Assembly: GCF_029813785.1 (NCBI RefSeq) | Contig: NZ_JARVKY010000006.1 | Coordinates: forward strand, 310,001-374,000 | Source of the DNA: Streptomyces sp. DH41 | GTDB lineage: Bacteria; Actinomycetota; Actinomycetes; Streptomycetales; Streptomycetaceae | Length of the DNA: 64,000 nucleotides | Direction of reading: 5' to 3' | In this document: one piece after another, positions 17,956-27,472 of the stretch | Position numbering within the stretch: position 1 is the stretch's first letter | Layout: each line of letters begins with the position of its first letter | Notes under the pieces: model-generated | The model's database searches: none | Told to the model about the DNA's origin: nothing | The model's input: the letters and a program-made list of their open reading frames with translations, nothing else | Translations under genes and position numbers: made by a program

Positions 17956-18648
17956 TTATGTTGAGGCGTCGAGATGGCTGCGGATCTGTGCGATGACGAC
18001 GGAGACGAGCTGGTCGAACTGGGTGTCCGCGGTGGGGATGGGCAGCGCGGCGGCCTGGCGCAGGGCAGGGAGGTCGAGATCGGCGTGGGCGGCCAGCCAT
18101 GCGTCGGGGACGAGCGTGCCGCGGTCCGTCGTGGCGTGCGTGGCGGGGCGGTCGGCCACGAGCGCGAAAGAGAGCATGAGCAGGGAGAGGTGGCGGTGTA
18201 CCTCCAGGGCAGCCGGGAAGCCGATGCCGATGCCGTGCAGGAGTTGGAGGAAGCGGTCGAGGTTGAGCAGGCGGTTGGGGTGCACGGAGGTGGGGGGCGC
18301 GTCCTCGTCGAGGGAGACCAGCAGGGCGCGCGGCCAGCGCCGGTACAGCTTGCGCAGCGACCTCGCATAACCGGCGACGGATTCCTCCCAGGCCGCGGGG
18401 TCCAAGGGAGGGGGATTCCAGGAGTCGAGCATGAGCCCCAGGGCGAGATCGACGACGTCCTGGCGGTCCTCGACGTAGTTGTACAGAGCCCGCACGGTCA
18501 CATTGAGTTCAGCGGCCAGGGCGCGCATGGTGACGGAACGGAACCCCTGCGTACCAGCCATCTCCAGCGCCTTCGCGGCGATGGCCTCCCGGGTGAGGAC
18601 AGGGCGGCCCTTGCGTGTCGTGGGGCGGCGGCGGGAGGTGGCAGGCAT
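17956..18648 (-). CDS. TetR-family regulator, probable repressor of MFS gene
   Basis: 230 residues. The helix-turn-helix (IAAKALEMAGTQGFRSVTMR ... VRALYNYVEDRQDV) is near residue 20-65 after a basic N-terminal arm. The C-terminal domain resembles the TetR class that regulates drug efflux. It is divergent from the MFS transporter across about 108 bases containing CTTGAACTTCACACACGTT, a plausible operator/promoter area. Efflux induction by a toxic compound is the expected logic. Confidence 0.88.
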   Translation of the reverse strand: MPATSRRRPTTRKGRPVLTREAIAAKALEMAGTQGFRSVTMRALAAELNVTVRALYNYVEDRQDVVDLALGLMLDSWNPPPLDPAAWEESVAGYARSLRKLYRRWPRALLVSLDEDAPPTSVHPNRLLNLDRFLQLLHGIGIGFPAALEVHRHLSLLMLSFALVADRPATHATTDRGTLVPDAWLAAHADLDLPALRQAAALPIPTADTQFDQLVSVVIAQIRSHLDAST

Positions 18649-18756
18649 GGCGCCATCGTACGGGCCCCCGCTTGAACTTCACACACGTTGACTTTTAGCG
18701 TCGGGAGACCGCAGGCTGACGGCACCGCCCGCTCCCGCCTGGAGGTCGTATCCCGC

Positions 18757-20181
18757 ATGGCAGCTCAGAAGTCCCGTCGTCTCCCGCCGCTGAGCGGGGT
18801 CCTCGTGCTGGTGATGGCCTCCACAGGGCTGGTCGTCGTCGACCTCACGATCGTGGCCGTCGGACTCCCGCTGATCAGCGCCGACGTCGCGGACGGGGAT
18901 TCGGCGGAGTCGGTGGTGGTGACCTACATGGTCGCGATGGGTGCACTGACTCAGGCGGCCGGAAGCCTTTCGGACCGCTGGGGGCGGCGGTCTCTGTTCC
19001 TGGCCGGGATCGCTGTGTTCACTCTGGCCTCCCTGGCCGCGACTTTGGCGCAGGACCTGTGGTGGCTGAACGCCGCCCGGGTGGTTCAGGGCTGCGGAGC
19101 CGCGGTGATCATGGTGAACGGCATTCCGCTGATCTCGGACCGCTACACCGGTGAGGAGCGCAATCTCGCTATCGGTGCCTGGGGATCGTTCGCGACCGCG
19201 GCCGGGCTCCTCGCCCCGACCCTCGGTGGAGTCCTGATCGACGCCTTCGGATGGCGTGCGGTTTTCGCGATCAACCTCCCGCTCGGCGCAGCGGCCTGGG
19301 TGCTGGCCGCCCGCGTGCTGCCGCCAACCTCGCCCGCACCCTCCTTGACCGGGCGGCCGGACTGGCCCGGAAGCCTGCTGCTCATGCTCGGCCTCGGTAC
19401 GGCGACCCTGCTCATGCTCCGCCCCGGCGACACACCGTGGGCAGGCCAGGACACGGTCGCACTGCTCACCGCCTGCCTTGCGCTGGCCGCCTTCCTGGCC
19501 CTCCAGCTCCGCGTGCCCAGGCCGACACTGGAGCTACGGATGTTCACCCGCCCCGCGTTCTGCGGCGCGATGCTGGCCGTCCTCCTCTCCCGCGTCCTGA
19601 CCATTGGCGGCTCGGTCTACTTGGTGCTGTACCTGTCGGACGGCCTGGGCCTGAGCCCAACCTCGGCGGGGCTGCTGATGACGCCGATCTTCCTCGCGCA
19701 GATCGCCACCGGCATGGTCGGCTCCAAGCTGCTCAGCCACTGGGCCCCCGGCCTGGTGATCGGCTCCGGCTACCTGCTCAAGGGCGTCGGCTTCACGGCC
19801 CTGGCACTGCTGATCACGCCCAGCACACCGTGGTGGGCGCTGCTCGGGCCGCTGCTGGCCTGGGGAGCCGGCGGCGGAATCGCCGGCGCCCCCGTGATGG
19901 CCGTGGCGGTCGAGGTGACCGAACCCGAGCGGGTCGGCATGGTCGCCGGGACCGTCTCCACCCTCGCCTCCCTCGGCGCGGGCGTCGGCACAGCGGCACT
20001 GGGCGCGATCTTCACCCTTCACGACGGCACCGGTACAGGCAGCCAGGCAGTCGCTGACGGCACCCGGGCCGTCCTCACGGTCTCCGCCGTGCTTGCGTTC
20101 ATCGCAGTACTCACCACACTCGTCCTCATCCATCCGCGCCGCGTCCCTCGCCCCGACCGAAGCCAGGAACCCGCCCGGTGA
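18757..20181 (+). CDS. MFS drug efflux transporter, DHA2 (14-TMS) type
   Basis: 474 residues from ATG 18757, which has GGAGG 11 bases upstream; the open frame extends 23 codons further but without codon bias. Fourteen hydrophobic segments are present, with the DHA signature LSDRWGRRSLFLAG in loop 2-3 and GxxxGPxxGG-like motif C as LLAPTLGGVLIDAFGWR. Such proteins pump drugs out with proton import. The neighbouring divergent TetR gene is the probable regulator. Confidence 0.9.
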   Translation: MAAQKSRRLPPLSGVLVLVMASTGLVVVDLTIVAVGLPLISADVADGDSAESVVVTYMVAMGALTQAAGSLSDRWGRRSLFLAGIAVFTLASLAATLAQDLWWLNAARVVQGCGAAVIMVNGIPLISDRYTGEERNLAIGAWGSFATAAGLLAPTLGGVLIDAFGWRAVFAINLPLGAAAWVLAARVLPPTSPAPSLTGRPDWPGSLLLMLGLGTATLLMLRPGDTPWAGQDTVALLTACLALAAFLALQLRVPRPTLELRMFTRPAFCGAMLAVLLSRVLTIGGSVYLVLYLSDGLGLSPTSAGLLMTPIFLAQIATGMVGSKLLSHWAPGLVIGSGYLLKGVGFTALALLITPSTPWWALLGPLLAWGAGGGIAGAPVMAVAVEVTEPERVGMVAGTVSTLASLGAGVGTAALGAIFTLHDGTGTGSQAVADGTRAVLTVSAVLAFIAVLTTLVLIHPRRVPRPDRSQEPAR

Positions 20182-20293
20182 CCGTCAATCTCGCCTGTCA
20201 CACGGCACTCGCACCTCGCATAAACGACCGTTTGCGAGAGGCGTGCAGTGGAGTGGCCGCCCCGGTCTGGACGCATGTCCCGGCCGGACGCTC

Positions 20294-20593
20294 CTACTTC
20301 AGGTCGGCGCGGAGGCCATCCAGGGCCTTTACGAGGGCTGCCGCATTGGCCGGATCGAACCAGGTGGTGCGGATGCGCTCGTTGTTCCCCTTGGGTGTCT
20401 CGTGGTCGGCGGCGAGTTGGTGCAGGGGGCGGGTCTCGTCGCTCAGGGAGCGGCCGACGTTCTGGAAGAGGCCGCGCACATACCGGTCGGCGGCGTCGGG
20501 GGCGATGCCATGGCCGGTGGCCCACGAGGTGAGCGTGGCGAGGTAGGCGTAGTGGGCGGTGAGCGTCCCGGTCAGCGCGGAGAAGACGTTATG
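20294..20593 (-). pseudogene. Truncated pyrroline-5-carboxylate reductase family (C-terminal dimer domain)
   Basis: About 100 residues matching the end of ProC-like proteins: LTAHYAYLATLTSWATGHGI, YVRGLFQNVG, LAADHETPKGNNERIRTTWF and the final DGLRADLK. The N-terminal Rossmann domain that binds NAD(P)H is absent; the homologous part stops at 20593, inside the operator of the adjacent TetR gene. It is therefore a remnant, cut when the TetR unit or another segment joined here. Confidence 0.8.
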
Positions 20594-20608
20594 CACGCAG
20601 TGCGTGCA
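20592..20608. promoter_or_regulatory. Perfect palindrome before TetR gene, probable operator
   Basis: TGCACGCA and TGCGTGCA surround a single G. It lies 45 bases upstream of the TetR start, just before TAGGCT repeats at 20621-20631 that could serve as -10 elements. An autoregulatory TetR operator is likely. Confidence 0.65.
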
Positions 20609-20653
20609 ACGCCAAGTGCATAGGCTAGGCTGGGCACGGACGAGAGGGGCGAG

Positions 20654-21307
20654 ATGACTGGCCGCAGGCGATGGTCGACCGAGGAGATCCTGGACACCGC
20701 GGCGGAACTGCTGCGCGCGAGCGACGCCGAGTCGTTCAGCGTGCGCAAACTCGCCGCAGCGCTCGGGACCGACTCCTCCAGCCTCTACCGGCACTTCCGC
20801 AACAAGACCGAACTGCTCCGCGCGGTTGCCGACCGGATCCTGCTGGCCGCCATGGAGGGCTACCGCCCCGCGGGCGACTGGAAGCAGCGCATCACCGCCC
20901 TGGCCCTACGCCTGCGCAACGCCTTCGGCGAACAGCCCCAACTCGCAGGGGTGTGGGGGCACTACGGGTCCGGCGGTACCGGATCCCGATTGGTCATGGA
21001 GGAGCTGCTGCAGGCCCTGCGCACGTCCGGCCTGCCCGACGAGGAGGTCCCAGCGCGCTACCACCGCATCGTGATCCTCCTCGCCGCGCTGATCGCCTCC
21101 GAGGCCGGTATCACCACCCTCACCCCCAAGGAGTACGAACAGGGCATGGAGCAGTTCCGTGTCGCGGTGCTCGGCGCGGACCCCGAAAGCTTCCCCGCCC
21201 TGGCATACTTCGCCCGCGACATCCGCCCCCTCGGAGCAGATCGCCGCGCCGCATTCGATGAGATCCTCGCCGCCCAACTCGCCCACATCGAGGCCCAGAT
21301 TCCCTGA
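20654..21307 (+). CDS. TetR-family regulator
   Basis: 217 residues. A TetR helix-turn-helix (ILDTAAELLRASDAESFSVR ... SSLYRHFRNKTELLRAVAD) is followed by the TetR_C domain with LLQALRTSGLPDEEV and RYHRIVILLAALIASEAG. No divergent or downstream partner is intact; the neighbour on the left is a truncated proC. It may now act at a distant site or only on itself through the palindrome at 20592. Confidence 0.88.
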   Translation: MTGRRRWSTEEILDTAAELLRASDAESFSVRKLAAALGTDSSSLYRHFRNKTELLRAVADRILLAAMEGYRPAGDWKQRITALALRLRNAFGEQPQLAGVWGHYGSGGTGSRLVMEELLQALRTSGLPDEEVPARYHRIVILLAALIASEAGITTLTPKEYEQGMEQFRVAVLGADPESFPALAYFARDIRPLGADRRAAFDEILAAQLAHIEAQIP

Positions 21308-21433
21308 CGTGCCGGATCACGGATGCGATGCGGTCGGGTCACGCCGCTGCCGCAGGCCCAGTACGGGAGGCCGGATGCAGGAGTGGCCGTACTGGAGCGG
21401 GGAGAGCCGGGCGATCGTTCAGACCGAGTCCGC

Positions 21434-21800
21434 TCAGACGCCTACCCCGGGCAGCAGAACCCGGTGGCGGCGCAGCCAGCCCACCGCCTGGTTGAAAAGC
21501 GCCACTGGCCCCTCGGCGTGCGTCCACGCCCGCCCGTGCAGGAAGGTGCGGAACCGCCGCGACCACTCCGCATTCTCGTACTCGTGGTACTCGTACGTGT
21601 CCCGGATCTCCCACGCGTGCTCGTACGCCGTCGGCTTGCGCTCGGTGTACCGCTTCACGCGCGAGACGTCCTCGATACCGAGCTGCGCGGCCAGGTGCTC
21701 GATCACGACCCACGGCACGTCCAGCGGGTCGTCCGGGAGGAACCTGCCGACATAGCGCACGGTGCACATCTGGAGAGCGAACCCGATCGTGCGTCAGACC
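21434..21800 (-). pseudogene. Tn3-family transposase N-terminal domain (DUF4158) remnant
   Basis: About 120 residues: RTIGFALQMCTVRYVGRFL, then DPLDVPWVVIEHLAAQLGI, RYTERKPTAYEHAWEIRD and FLHGRAWTHAEGPVALFNQ, the well-conserved start of Tn3 transposases. The frame is broken by a TGA just upstream of RTIGF and ends after LLPGVGV. Together with 17641-17885 and 61826-62110 it suggests that one Tn3-type element was scattered and partly inverted. Confidence 0.85.
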
Positions 21801-22228
21801 CGTGCAGTGTACGGGGGTCGAGGAACATCCGTGTCAGATCGTGCGCTAAGCGTTCGTCGTCCCTGATGGGCGGCTGACGGGGCATCGGCCGCGAGGCCGG
21901 TCTGAAGTTCTTCCACGGATAACGCCCTATTATCTGCGGGAGGTTGATGCGTCACCTGCGGTGACGTTCTCCGGGCCGTACGCGAAGCGGCCCTGTTATC
22001 GGCCCGGGACTCCTATCTCGGACAGCAGCCGCAAGATACGGCGTCGGTACGAGCCGTTTGCCGGCGTCGGCTTCCGACACGGGTTGTCGGCGTTGCCAAT
22101 TGCCTGACCTGCAAATCACCGTGGACGGTTCCAGTGTCGTCAGGCCCTCGTCTGCCTGACAGTACAAGAGGGTCCGTTGCCCTGTGGGCACGCTGACCAG
22201 CGAGGGAGCCGCTGCCTTGCGGCTCGGG
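21801..22228. other. Gap with possible Tn3 end
   Basis: No gene seen. GATAA-7-TTATC at 21918-21934 (context CGGATAACGCCCTATTATCTGCG) resembles the ends or resolution sites of actinobacterial Tn3-type transposons and sits just outside the DUF4158 remnant. Further right, up to the kinase stop, nothing is recognised. Confidence 0.35.
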
Positions 22229-23998
22229 TCAGGAATTGGGGTCCCGGGCCGATCCAGCTTGTCTGGTCCAACTGGCCTGCTCCCGGCGGGCGCCGAGGGT
22301 GTGCGGGTGGTCGGGTCCGAGAGCGCGGGCCCGGTCGGTGACCAGCGCCGCGAACAGGTCCCGCGCTTGGGCGGTGTCGCCCGCCTTACCCGTCCAGCCG
22401 GCGTGGCTGTGGCGGGCCCGGAGGGTTTCGGGGTGGTCGGCACCCAGCACACGAAACCGGTCGGTGACCAGCGCCGCCCACAGGTCCCGCGCCTGGGCGG
22501 GGTCGCCAGCGTCCCCCGTCCAGCGGGCCTGGTGGACACGGGCGCCGAGGGTTTCGGGGTGATCGGGTCCGAGAGCGCGGGCCCGGTCGGTGACCAGCGC
22601 CGCGAACAGGTCCCGCGCTTGGGCGGCGTCGCCCGCCTTACCCGTCCAGCCGGCGTGGCTGTGGCGGGCCCGGAGGGTTTCGGGGTGGTCGGCACCCAGC
22701 ACACGAACCCGGTCGGTGACCAGCGCCGCCCACAGGTCCCGCGCCTGGGCCGGGTCGCCAGCGTCCCCCGTCCAGCGGGCCTGGTGGACACGGGCGCCGA
22801 GGGTATCGGGGTGATCGGCACCGAGGACTTCGGTACAGCGGCGTACGAGCAAGGCGAACAGGTCCCGGGCCTCGCCCGGTTCACCGCTCTCACCGAGAGA
22901 CTTTGCCCGGTCCCGCAGAGCGGCCAGCGTGCTCCGGTCATTCCCATCAGAACCTTCTGTGCCGGACGCAGTCCCACCCGCGGCCGGCTCGCGCACCTGC
23001 GTCGGGGGTGGCGTCTGTGCCTGGGTGACCAGGCGCGTCGGAGGCGGAGGAGGGATTATCGCGGTTCGCTCTGCGGCGCCGCCGAATACGACGCTGGGGC
23101 GGGCGCGGGTCTCGACCAGGTCACACACCGCCGCGGGCAGCCACTCTCGCACCGTGTGCCCAGTCGCTTCCGTGCCCGCGTACTGCTGGAACCGTTCGAG
23201 GACCTGCTCGGGGCTCGGCCGCCGCTCCGGGTCCTTGTCGAGGCAGTCGCGCACCAGCTCCGCCACCTCGTCCGGCACGCCGTCCAGGGAGGGTGCGTCG
23301 AAGAAGGTCGCGGTCATCACCGCGAAGATGTCCGTTCCCGAGAACGGCGCGCGCCCGGTCGCCGCGTGAACCAGCAGCGCCCCCAAAGCGAAGACGTCAC
23401 TGGCCGGCGCGGCCGCCCCGCGCAGGTGCTCCGGCGCCATGAACCCCGCCGTCCCCGTCACATGCCCCACCGACGTCGACGCGGTCGAGCCGTGCAGGGC
23501 CTTGGCGATCCCGAAATCGATCACTCGCGGCCCGTCCTCGGCCACCAGCACGTTCCCCGGCTTCAGGTCACGGTGCACCAACCCCTGTCCGTGGATCGCC
23601 ACCAGCGCCTCCGCGACCCCGGCGGCCAGCCACCACAGCCCCCTTTCCGGCAGCACACCGCACCGCGCCACGACCTCCTCCAGCGCCGGCGCTGGCACGA
23701 ACGCCGTCGCCAGCCACGGCACCTGCTCGTCCTCCCCGGACACCCCCACCACCGGCGCGGTGAACACCCCGCTCACCCGCTGCGCCGCCCGCGCCTCGCG
23801 GACGAACCGCTTGCGGAAATCGGCGTCGTGGGCCAGGTGCGGGCGGATCGTCTTCACCGCGAACAACCGCATCCCCAGGCCACGGGCCAAGAACACCCGC
23901 CCCATCCCGCCCTCGCCCAGCACCCGCAGCACCGTGTACGGGCCCACCCGCACCGGGTCCCCCGCCACAGGCGGCACACCCCACGACAACTCCGACAC
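22229..23998 (-). CDS. Serine/threonine protein kinase with C-terminal TPR-like repeats
   Basis: 589 residues from GTG 23998, which places the kinase fold a few residues from the start. Kinase motifs are complete: [15 protein letters not shown] (Lys), HRDLKPGNV (Asp), DFGIAK and [10 protein letters not shown]. There is no transmembrane helix. A proline/threonine-rich linker (about 325-370) leads to five copies of a 42-residue TPR-type repeat with the core GADHPETL, the form common in NB-ARC/TPR proteins. So it is probably a cytoplasmic signalling kinase with a protein-binding tail. A small gene of unknown function lies just upstream. Confidence 0.9.
   Translation of the reverse strand: MSELSWGVPPVAGDPVRVGPYTVLRVLGEGGMGRVFLARGLGMRLFAVKTIRPHLAHDADFRKRFVREARAAQRVSGVFTAPVVGVSGEDEQVPWLATAFVPAPALEEVVARCGVLPERGLWWLAAGVAEALVAIHGQGLVHRDLKPGNVLVAEDGPRVIDFGIAKALHGSTASTSVGHVTGTAGFMAPEHLRGAAAPASDVFALGALLVHAATGRAPFSGTDIFAVMTATFFDAPSLDGVPDEVAELVRDCLDKDPERRPSPEQVLERFQQYAGTEATGHTVREWLPAAVCDLVETRARPSVVFGGAAERTAIIPPPPPTRLVTQAQTPPPTQVREPAAGGTASGTEGSDGNDRSTLAALRDRAKSLGESGEPGEARDLFALLVRRCTEVLGADHPDTLGARVHQARWTGDAGDPAQARDLWAALVTDRVRVLGADHPETLRARHSHAGWTGKAGDAAQARDLFAALVTDRARALGPDHPETLGARVHQARWTGDAGDPAQARDLWAALVTDRFRVLGADHPETLRARHSHAGWTGKAGDTAQARDLFAALVTDRARALGPDHPHTLGARREQASWTRQAGSARDPNS
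22310..22820. repeat. 252-bp tandem duplication inside the kinase TPR region
   Basis: The blocks beginning near 22310 and 22562 are almost identical over 252 bases, equal to two 42-residue repeats. Differences are a handful of bases, so the duplication is recent compared with the divergence among the other repeats. Repeat number may vary between strains. Confidence 0.85.
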
Positions 23999-24026
23999 CC
24001 GACACCCCGTTTCCTTGAGGAAACCA

Positions 24027-24491
24027 TCATCGCGAAAAGCCGGACGTGCGGCGGTGCCAACCCTCAATCCCGCTGCGGACGGTCTCTATTCGCCGCGCGC
24101 TGGCAGCGAAGACGTGTTTGCCAAGGGGCTGCATGCAGCCTGGGCAGATGGCGACAGGCCCGAGGTACTCACGGATGTCGAGGTCGAAGTCTCCACAGCC
24201 GGGGTACTCCATGAGCCCATCGGGCATGGTCATGGTCTGCGCTGTCTCCCGCAGTTCCAGCGTCCGCAGGGTCTCAGTTGCCTTCACAGGCTCGCTGGCT
24301 GCCGTGGGCGCGAACTCTTCAAGAGCCGCAAGCCACTCCTCGCGGCTTGCGTACGGTTCACGGTTGCGGACGTCGAACCAGAGATGAGCGAAGCACCCGA
24401 CGACAGCCTCGGGGCGATCGAGCAGCGGCGTGAGCGTGAGGCAGGAGCCATCGGTCTCGCCGCAGCTCGGGCCGGTGTCAGGTGTCGGCAC
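24027..24491 (-). CDS. Hypothetical protein with two CxxC-like pairs
   Basis: 154 residues if GTG 24491 is the start; no clear ribosome binding site supports it. The sequence has [10 protein letters not shown] and [10 protein letters not shown], suggesting a zinc-binding fold, and an aromatic acidic middle ([23 protein letters not shown]). The stop lies 28 bases upstream of the kinase start, so the pair may be one transcription unit. No family is recognised. Confidence 0.45.
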   Translation of the reverse strand: MPTPDTGPSCGETDGSCLTLTPLLDRPEAVVGCFAHLWFDVRNREPYASREEWLAALEEFAPTAASEPVKATETLRTLELRETAQTMTMPDGLMEYPGCGDFDLDIREYLGPVAICPGCMQPLGKHVFAASARRIETVRSGIEGWHRRTSGFSR

Positions 24492-24547
24492 AACGGTGCA
24501 GTGTGCGTACGAGCTCCGTTCTGCCTGTTGTCTTCCTTTCTGCGCCG

Positions 24548-25180
24548 TCAGGGGCGAGGGAGGAGGGCGTACGGGCGCAGGGGGACGCCGACGACCTGTA
24601 GGACGAGGTTGCGGTGTGCGGCGTGCCGGGTGCGCACGGCGGCCCGGGTCAGGCCGGGCTTCGGCGGTTGGACGCCGGCACGTTCGCGTCCGGGCTTCGT
24701 CGGGATCCACAGGTAGCCGGGGTCGCTGCCTTCCAGGGCCTTGGTGATGCCGGCGCGGACGTCGAGCCGGCGGCGCAGGATTTCCACGGTGTGCTTGTCG
24801 ACGGGGTGGTCGAAGTCGGCGATGGTCACGACGGGGACGGGGCGGCGCTCCAGGTCGATGTCGGTGGCGTTGAGCTGGTGGAGCTGGGGCACGGCGCGGC
24901 CGGTGGCGGCGACGAGGGCGGCTACTGCGGCGGTGCGGATGGCGTTGGCGGCGTTGGCGCCGGTGGGGCGCCGTACGGCGAGGGTGCGCAGCAGCTTGTA
25001 GGCCTGCTCGGGCTTCAGGCGGTCGGCGTACCCGGCGGAGTGCTGGGCCCTCATGAAGGCGCCGATCGCGGCGAGAGCGTCAGCGGTGCGCGGGTCCCTT
25101 CTTGCTAGATAACAGCAAGAAGCAGGGACCGCTCTCTTCCTGGCCGACTGCGGGTCTCGTCTAGGTTCGTGTCGGACCAA
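24548..25180 (-). pseudogene. Tyrosine recombinase/integrase fragment
   Basis: The protein resembles the N-terminal and first catalytic part of phage-type integrases: AIRTAAVAALVAATGRAVPQL contains the region of the first catalytic Arg, followed by NATDIDLERR and a beta region. The HxxR and Tyr boxes are missing, since the frame ends in a low-quality tail at 24548. It is thus a remnant of an integrated element. Another integrase piece, carrying only the C-terminal boxes, is at 54955-55336. Confidence 0.6.
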
Positions 25181-25341
25181 AACGGTCCGTGCAGGCCCGG
25201 TACGGTCCTTGTACGACCCCCGAACAGTCCGGGGACAGGACGGGCAACGGAGACGTCCTCTCGCCCGTGACCTCGATCGAGTCCCCTCTGGCCAGGAAGT
25301 TCAGTCCCGCCCTCGAAGGAACACCGGTACAGGTGCGCCGC

Positions 25342-27225
25342 TCAGAAGCCGTGATGGACGATCCCGGCTTTCGGGACGGCGCCGTGCTCCAGGCCCTGAG
25401 CCTTGAGGATGTCCGCGTACTCACCGCTGGCGATCAGCTCGTCGAGGGCTTTCACGAGTGCGTCTCGCAGGGCGGTGTCCGAGCGGTCCACGGCCATGCC
25501 GAGGGGGATGTCATCGGTCATGTCGACCTTCGGCAGGTGTAGCTCGCCGTCGGAGTCTCGCGCTTGCCTGACGGCGAACGGGAGCTCGGTGATCCTTCCG
25601 TGCAGTGTGTCCGTACGGAGAGCCGCGTCGATCGAGTGCGGTCCGCACAGCTCGGCGGAGGTCTTCTCGACCGCCTCCTCGACGAAGCCGTGGTTCAGGA
25701 GTGAGAAGTTCTTACCGCAGAGGTCCGCCTTCGAGCTGATGTCCTGAGCCGTCTCCCACGGGGCGACGACGGCGTACCCGACATCGAAGTAGTGGATGAG
25801 GGCCATATCCTGCTCGTCCCCGTCAAGATCGTCCGGGCCGCCCGGCATGAGCACGTCGAAAGTCTCTGCGGGCGGGCCGGGGTCCACGTGGGTCTCGTTC
25901 TCCTGGTTCAGAAGGCCGCTGACCATCGCACTTGGGTCATCGACGTTGAAAAGCTCCACCTTCAAGCCGAGTTGATCACCGAGTGCGCGCGCCAGATCGG
26001 GGCCGATGGTGGGGGTGTCGCCGTCGGACGGGGGCACCGCGCCGTCATTCACCGCGATCTTCAGGATCCCCGGTTCCCAGAGGCCGAGTTTGTTCGGTCG
26101 GGCGCTGCCGCGGCTCGGGTTCGCCGACCCTTTCTCGTCATCGGACCGGCCTTCGACGAGGTAGACCGTCATTACCGTCAGTGCCAGTGCCAGTGCCGCC
26201 GACCCGACGGTCAGCCAGGTCCGCCGGCGGCGGAGCGAGGGGGAGGGCGACGAAGAGGGCGGTGCGGCAGTCGGCGTGCCGGGTTCGGACGCTGGGGCGG
26301 TGGTCCTGATGGTAGGGGCGGGCGGGTCGGCCTGCGGGAGCCGCACGGTCGGTCCCGTGCCCTCCGAGACGGCGGCCAGCATCGCGTCGAGCCGTTCGAC
26401 CGAGGGCCGCTGCGCCGGATCGACGACGAGGAGTTCCGTCAGCACGGGGGCCAGAGCCCCGGCCCGGGCAGGCGGCGGTACCTCGCCGTCGAGGACGGCC
26501 GCCATGGTGGCGAGCGCGGTCGGGCGTCGCATGGGGCTGTGACCCTCGACGCAGACGTACAGCATGATGCCCAGCGACCAGAGGTCCGAGGCGGGGTCGT
26601 CGTCCTTGCCTCTGATGCGTTCGGGTGCGATGTACTCGGGCGTGCCGATGAGCTCACCGGTCGCGGTCAGCGTCGTGGACGCGCCCGTGGTGAGGGCCGG
26701 ATCGGTCCGTTGGAGGGCGGCGATGCCGAAGTCGGTGAGCACCGCGTTGCCGTCCGGGCGCAGCAGCACGTTGGCGGGTTTGACGTCGCGGTGGCGGATG
26801 CCCGCGGCGTGCGCGGTACGCAGTGCGGCCAGCACCTGCCGGCCGATGCGCGCACCCTCCCGCGGCTCCAGCCGCGTCCCCTGGTCCAGGAGGTCCGCCA
26901 GGCTGCCGCCGGGCACCAGTTCCATCACGAGCCAGGGGAAGGAGCCCGCGGTGCCCTCCACTACGTGATGGATCGTCACCACGTGCGGGTCGCTGATCCG
27001 AGCCAGGGCACGGGCCTCACGCAGCACGCGTTCGCGCAGTACTCCGGAGGCTTCGGCACCCTCGGCAGCGAGCTCCGCAGCCGGTGGGGTGACTTGCTTG
27101 ACGGCGACCTCGCGGTGCAGCACCAGATCACGCGCCCGCCACACGGTGCCCATTCCGCCGCTGCCCAGCCGCTCCATCAACTCGAAGCGCCCGTCTATGA
27201 CTTCACCGCTCCGGCCCTCGATCAT
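25342..27225 (-). CDS. Transmembrane serine/threonine kinase with extracellular solute-binding sensor
   Basis: About 627 residues. The kinase domain (13-275) has GSGGMGTVW, AVKQV, HRDVKPANVLL and DFGIAAL. A basic stretch and one membrane helix (LTVGSAALALALTVMTVYLV) follow near 345. The outer domain (about 385-627) is a family 3 periplasmic-type solute-binding protein (KIAVNDGAVPPSD, GPDLARALGDQLGLKVE, ...GMAVDRSDTALRDAL). It probably senses an amino acid or similar small molecule and signals by phosphorylation. ATG 27225 lacks a Shine-Dalgarno but has TATTCT exactly 6 bases upstream, as in leaderless transcripts. The frame is open upstream into a dehydrogenase remnant. Confidence 0.88.
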   Translation of the reverse strand: MIEGRSGEVIDGRFELMERLGSGGMGTVWRARDLVLHREVAVKQVTPPAAELAAEGAEASGVLRERVLREARALARISDPHVVTIHHVVEGTAGSFPWLVMELVPGGSLADLLDQGTRLEPREGARIGRQVLAALRTAHAAGIRHRDVKPANVLLRPDGNAVLTDFGIAALQRTDPALTTGASTTLTATGELIGTPEYIAPERIRGKDDDPASDLWSLGIMLYVCVEGHSPMRRPTALATMAAVLDGEVPPPARAGALAPVLTELLVVDPAQRPSVERLDAMLAAVSEGTGPTVRLPQADPPAPTIRTTAPASEPGTPTAAPPSSSPSPSLRRRRTWLTVGSAALALALTVMTVYLVEGRSDDEKGSANPSRGSARPNKLGLWEPGILKIAVNDGAVPPSDGDTPTIGPDLARALGDQLGLKVELFNVDDPSAMVSGLLNQENETHVDPGPPAETFDVLMPGGPDDLDGDEQDMALIHYFDVGYAVVAPWETAQDISSKADLCGKNFSLLNHGFVEEAVEKTSAELCGPHSIDAALRTDTLHGRITELPFAVRQARDSDGELHLPKVDMTDDIPLGMAVDRSDTALRDALVKALDELIASGEYADILKAQGLEHGAVPKAGIVHHGF

Positions 27226-27428
27226 GTGCGCAGAATAGAGGGTCGTCCCTGCGCAGACCACGCGCACCCCGTGCTCGCCGACCTCGGTGGCCAGTTCGCG
27301 GCTGTAGGTGTTGAGCGCGGCCTTGGCGGCGGCGTAGGACGCCTCGGTGCGCTGAGGCAGGTGGCTGGCGATCGAGGAGACAGTCCGACCAGGAGGGGCA
27401 GGAGGATCGGGATGAGAATGACGGCCAT
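27226..27428 (-). pseudogene. Mosaic remnant: membrane-protein start joined to SDR end
   Basis: At 27428 an ATG opens MAVILIPILLPLLVGL, the start of a small membrane protein that is lost after about 16 residues. From about 27381 another frame reads the C-terminal part of a short-chain dehydrogenase, with the catalytic pair in SYAAAKAALNTYSRELA and then GVRVVCAG. Both genes are cut. The SDR piece runs in frame into the kinase start. Confidence 0.6.
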
Positions 27429-27472
27429 GGGACAACCCTGCAGGTTCTCGCCGGTCTGTCGGGGTACTTAGA

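Noticed and set aside
8099..18692. Shared 13-mer CACACACGTTGAC upstream of the exporter and between TetR and MFS genes
   Set aside because: In 64 kb several exact 13-mer matches are expected by chance; no dyad symmetry or regulator link supports it.
24027..24710. Longer reading of the CxxC protein from an ATG at 24710
   Set aside because: The first 70 codons are Arg/Pro-rich without normal codon bias and overlap the integrase remnant.
25792..27471. Long plus-strand frame opposite the sensor kinase
   Set aside because: Shadow of the kinase gene, no domain pattern.
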